64,000 bases of DNA. Source: Acinetobacter calcoaceticus ANC 3811 (GTDB lineage: Bacteria; Pseudomonadota; Gammaproteobacteria; Pseudomonadales; Moraxellaceae). Below are positions 60,931 to 64,000 of the stretch, piece after piece. Every line of letters starts with the position of its first letter. Within the stretch, counting starts at the first letter, position 1. The position numbers and the translations under genes are program-made. The DNA lies in the NCBI RefSeq assembly GCF_000399665.1, contig NZ_KB976986.1:434001-498000 (forward strand). Direction: 5' to 3'. The notes beneath the pieces were generated by a model that ran no database searches, was not told where the DNA came from, and was given only the letters and a program-made list of their open reading frames with translations.

Positions 60931-62126
60931 TAAAAACATTTCTTTATGGTGAAGATGAGTCACTACCCTTGTTACTCAAGAGTCTTCTGAAACTACGTCA
61001 TGGACAGATTACTTTTCAGGGCGCGTGGAGTGGTACGGTTGGCGAGGTTTCAGACTTACATGCTGTGATTGAGGTTCGCAATCCTTTGTTGATGGATCTG
61101 ATTTTAAAAAATGGTGTTTTAGGTGCAGCTGAAGGCTATATCCGTGGGGATTGGAGCAGTGAACAACTGGTAGAGTTGGTGCAGATATTGGCACGTAATC
61201 GAGATGTATTAGACCAGTTTAACCAGAATGTTATTGCACAGGCGAGTCAGTTTTTTCTTAAGGGCTGGTATAAAAATAGAAAGAATTCTTTAAGTGGTAG
61301 CCGTAAAAATATTGCTGAGCATTACGACTTAAGCAATGACTTTTTTAAATTATTTCTAGATCCGTCTTTAATGTATTCCAGTGCATGTTTTGAAAATGAA
61401 AATATGACACTTGAAGACGCATCTGATTTTAAAAAAGAGCTGATCTGTAAAAAGTTAGATTTAAAACCAATGGATCATTTAGTCGAAATCGGAAGTGGTT
61501 GGGGCGGTTTTGCCATTTATGCAGCTCAACATTACGGCTGTAGAGTAACCACCATTACCATTTCACAAGCTCAATACGATGAAGCCATTACTCGGGTAAA
61601 CGAAGCTGGCTTATCGCATCGAATTGATGTGCAACTGAAAGACTACCGCTTGCTCGAAGGCAAGTTCGATAAGCTGGTTTCAATTGAAATGGTTGAGGCC
61701 GTTGGTGCGCAATTTTTGTCGACATACTTTGACCAGTGTAAAGCGCTATTAAAACCGAAAGGTTTGGCATTTATTCAAGCCATTACCATTGAAGATTTTC
61801 GTTATAAAAAAGCATTAAATACAGTTGATTATATTAAGCGCTATATTTTTCCTGGTAGCTTCATTCCTAGCATAAGCATATTGACTCAAACTGCCTCTGA
61901 AAGTGGTTTAAGGCTAAAGCATTTAAATGACATTGGGTTAAGTTATGCACGAACGATTCATCACTGGAGAGCACGGTTTTTAACCGCACGAGAAGAAGTA
62001 CTGGCTCTGGGTTTCGATGAAAACTTCATTCGGATGTGGGATTTCTATTTTTGTTATTGCGAGGGTGGATTTAAAGAGGGTGTGATCAGCAATGTTCACT
62101 TGTTGTTTGAAAGTACCAGTTACTAA
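60927..62126 (+). CDS. CFA-synthase-family lipid methyltransferase
   Basis: The 399-residue protein has an N-terminal lipid-binding part (about residues 1-120), then the SAM motif VEIGSGWGGF (186-195). Compared by eye with E. coli CFA synthase, the bicarbonate-site glutamate is kept (MVEAVG) but the cysteine is serine (YSSACF) and the histidine is Gln284 (FIQAITI). These changes argue against simple cyclopropane formation and would suit a methylene/methyl transfer as in UfaM-type enzymes, which is inference. It lies within the lipid operon. Confidence 0.88.
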   Translation: MIKTFLYGEDESLPLLLKSLLKLRHGQITFQGAWSGTVGEVSDLHAVIEVRNPLLMDLILKNGVLGAAEGYIRGDWSSEQLVELVQILARNRDVLDQFNQNVIAQASQFFLKGWYKNRKNSLSGSRKNIAEHYDLSNDFFKLFLDPSLMYSSACFENENMTLEDASDFKKELICKKLDLKPMDHLVEIGSGWGGFAIYAAQHYGCRVTTITISQAQYDEAITRVNEAGLSHRIDVQLKDYRLLEGKFDKLVSIEMVEAVGAQFLSTYFDQCKALLKPKGLAFIQAITIEDFRYKKALNTVDYIKRYIFPGSFIPSISILTQTASESGLRLKHLNDIGLSYARTIHHWRARFLTAREEVLALGFDENFIRMWDFYFCYCEGGFKEGVISNVHLLFESTSY

Positions 62127-62155
62127 CTCAAACACATCAAACAAGGAGACTGCTC

Positions 62156-62935
62156 ATGTTTTGGAATTTACTCATTCTAGATTTAATGATCATGTTGCTG
62201 AGCTGGCTACTTGCCACTCTAAATGGCCGAGCTGGAATTGTAGATGCCGCATGGTGTTTCTGTCTGGCAGTAAACATTATTGTGTCTTCTTTACTCATTT
62301 CAGTGGCTCCAGTTGAAGTACGATTTTTTATCGGTATTTTTAGCGGCTTATGGTTTCTAAGATTATTTTGGCATCTGTTAAGACGTTATCAATCCGAACA
62401 AAAAGAAGATGGCCGTTACGCGAGCATGCGTCAAGCCATGGGAAAGTTTCAGCATTTTGGCTTCTTCTTATTTTTTATTTTTCAAACACTTTTAGTGCTT
62501 TTGTTCTTCTTACCAATGTGGACGCTCCTCAATATAGAAGCAACTGAATGGAGTAGTGGATATAAAGTCACTTTAGTGATTGCGGCCGTCATTATGGCGA
62601 TTGCCTTTATTGGAGAGCAGCTCGCTGATCAGCAGTTGTATCGGTTTAAATTAAATCCGGATCATCATGGCAAAACCATGGATCAGGGTTTATGGCGTTA
62701 TTCACGGCACCCAAATTATTTTTTTGAATGGTTACATTGGTTTGCCTATCCAATCATTGGTTTAGCGGCAGGCCAATATTTATTGTGGATTTATCCGTTA
62801 CTGATGTGGCTGTTTTTATATTACGTCACGGGTATTCCATTTAGTGAAAAACAAGCAATTAAAAGTCGCGGTCAAAATTATCGTGATTATCAGCAAAAAA
62901 CATCAATGTTTATTCCGCGAAAACCCAAAAAATAG
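62156..62935 (+). CDS. DUF1295 membrane protein, steroid-reductase-like
   Basis: The 259-residue protein has about seven hydrophobic segments and the DUF1295 signature RYSRHPNYFFEWLHW near residue 182 and KQAIKSRGQNYRDYQQKTS at the C-terminus. The family resembles steroid 5-alpha-reductase and isoprenylcysteine methyltransferase folds and probably reduces or alkylates a lipid. GGAG lies before the ATG. It is linked to the next gene by eight bases. Confidence 0.88.
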   Translation: MFWNLLILDLMIMLLSWLLATLNGRAGIVDAAWCFCLAVNIIVSSLLISVAPVEVRFFIGIFSGLWFLRLFWHLLRRYQSEQKEDGRYASMRQAMGKFQHFGFFLFFIFQTLLVLLFFLPMWTLLNIEATEWSSGYKVTLVIAAVIMAIAFIGEQLADQQLYRFKLNPDHHGKTMDQGLWRYSRHPNYFFEWLHWFAYPIIGLAAGQYLLWIYPLLMWLFLYYVTGIPFSEKQAIKSRGQNYRDYQQKTSMFIPRKPKK

Positions 62936-62943
62936 GTGCGCAT

Positions 62944-63993
62944 ATGGATTTTATTGTTCATCAGTCTTTGAAAATTGTTGAAAGTGGTGTGGTTCCAGAT
63001 CATGCAATTCGAGCTGCAATTCGTGCTTTAAGCAAAAAGCGCTTAATTCAAGAAGGCCGTTATGACCCTGAACAAGGGGCACAGCGCTACATGGATGTGC
63101 TTAATATGCTAAAACGGAGTGAAATCGCGGTTGAAACGGACAAGGCAAACGAGCAGCACTATGAATTGCCGACCGAGTTTTTTAAGGCGGTGCTTGGAAA
63201 AAGACTCAAATATAGTGCATGTTATTTTCCGACTAAAACAACAACTTTAGATCAGGCAGAGGAGCTCGCACTTCAGCTTTACTGTGAACGGGCACAACTT
63301 AAAAATGGTCAACAGATTTTAGAGTTAGGCTGTGGCTGGGGTTCTTTAACTTTGTGGATGGCAGAAAACTATCCGTATTCACAGATCACAGCGGTTTCAA
63401 ATTCTGCCACTCAGAAAAAGCATATTCTTCGACAAGCAGAATTAAAAGGTTTAACCAATGTTGAAGTGCTTACCTGTGATGTAAATGTACTTGAACTAGA
63501 CCAAGCTCAGTTTGATCGTGTTGTATCGGTTGAAATGTTTGAACATGTCCGTAATTACCAGCGTCTATTTGAAAAAATTCAGGGATGGTTAAAAGCAGAT
63601 GGTTTACTCTGGTGTCATATTTTTTGCCATCGCTTTTTACATTATCCTTTTGAAGTAAAATCAGATTATGATTGGATGTCCAAATATTTCTTTACTGGCG
63701 GGTTAATGCCGTCGACTTCCACTTTTTTGCATTTTCAAGAGCATTTAGAGTTGGCTCAACAGTGGCAATGGTCAGGTGAGCACTATATGAGAACAGCAAA
63801 CGCTTGGCTTGAGAATATGGATAACCAAGAAGTCGAACTGAAACCACTGTTTAAAAAAATCTATGGAAAAGATGCCAATATTTGGTGGCAACGCTGGCGT
63901 ATTTTCTTCATGGCTTGTGCTGAGCTATTCGGTTTTGAGCAAGGACAAGAATGGGTCATTGGTCACTTTTTATTTAAAAAGAGAGCATTGTAA
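62944..63993 (+). CDS. CFA-family methyltransferase resembling coclaurine N-methyltransferase
   Basis: The 349-residue protein has SAM motif ILELGCGWGSLTLWMA near residue 127 and VEMFEHVRNY near 197. Its second half has HIFCHRF, YFFTGGLMPS and GHFLFKK, as in plant (S)-coclaurine N-methyltransferases and their bacterial relatives. It has only low similarity to the CFA-type enzyme encoded three kilobases earlier. A second, different methyltransferase in one operon suggests two successive methylations or one acting on a head group. It ends just inside the window; further operon genes may follow. Confidence 0.87.
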   Translation: MDFIVHQSLKIVESGVVPDHAIRAAIRALSKKRLIQEGRYDPEQGAQRYMDVLNMLKRSEIAVETDKANEQHYELPTEFFKAVLGKRLKYSACYFPTKTTTLDQAEELALQLYCERAQLKNGQQILELGCGWGSLTLWMAENYPYSQITAVSNSATQKKHILRQAELKGLTNVEVLTCDVNVLELDQAQFDRVVSVEMFEHVRNYQRLFEKIQGWLKADGLLWCHIFCHRFLHYPFEVKSDYDWMSKYFFTGGLMPSTSTFLHFQEHLELAQQWQWSGEHYMRTANAWLENMDNQEVELKPLFKKIYGKDANIWWQRWRIFFMACAELFGFEQGQEWVIGHFLFKKRAL

Positions 63994-64000
63994 TTTCTAC

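Overview
The window looks like a chromosomal segment of an Acinetobacter, most likely of the A. calcoaceticus-baumannii complex. The DNA is AT-rich. A blue-light photoreceptor of BlsA type lies near the left end, and much of the content is typical of that genus: RND and MATE efflux genes, a FadL-like porin, paired fatty-acid desaturases, a Baeyer-Villiger monooxygenase cluster and a Pqi transport operon. There are no rRNA genes, complete insertion sequences or CRISPR arrays. The species assignment is inference from protein resemblance.

Left part (1-8,200): tRNA-Leu(TAG) and tRNA-Trp(CCA), a cold-shock gene, blsA, a LysE exporter with an AraC regulator, a MATE exporter, a decayed relic (5579-6415) and a FadL-like outer-membrane protein. 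The relic is a shrunken copy of the junction of the intact RND efflux module further right. Efflux module (9,060-16,355): an outer-membrane factor diverges from a TetR gene, an adaptor lipoprotein, an RND pump and an SDR gene. Two near-identical 24-bp operator-like sites flank the tetR gene, and both have counterparts in the relic. Then come two HxlR-regulator/redox-enzyme pairs that share an operator-like sequence (16,491-19,127), and a pair of exported proteins, one resembling a catalytically dead C39 peptidase (19,238-20,915).

Middle part (21,000-42,900) is dominated by lipid chemistry. It has a desaturase fused to its own ferredoxin reductase and ferredoxin, a PhaC-like hydrolase, a PaaX-type regulator with an enoyl-CoA-reductase-like SDR, two overlapping desaturases followed by a PF10118 protein, and an AraC-controlled operon holding a monooxygenase, an epoxide-hydrolase-like enzyme, a second PF10118 protein and an extended SDR. 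A 1,098-residue RTX protein with a zinc protease domain in its middle lies at 26,689-29,985.

Right part (43,000-64,000): a GltS glutamate carrier, a Kef-type antiporter, and a short accessory patch (47,777-49,245). The patch carries two immunity-like genes and a folded RNA element whose 3' arm is complementary both to its own 5' arm and to the ribosome-binding site of a 30-codon ORF, the layout of phage C4 antisense RNA. After it come a TetR gene, the pqiAABC operon, exported HIUH-like and heme-binding-like proteins, a metal-type two-component system and lipocalin. The last stretch is a six-gene lipid-modification operon: desaturase, FAD oxidoreductase, DUF1365, CFA-type methyltransferase, DUF1295 and a second methyltransferase resembling plant coclaurine N-methyltransferase. 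The operon may continue past the right edge.
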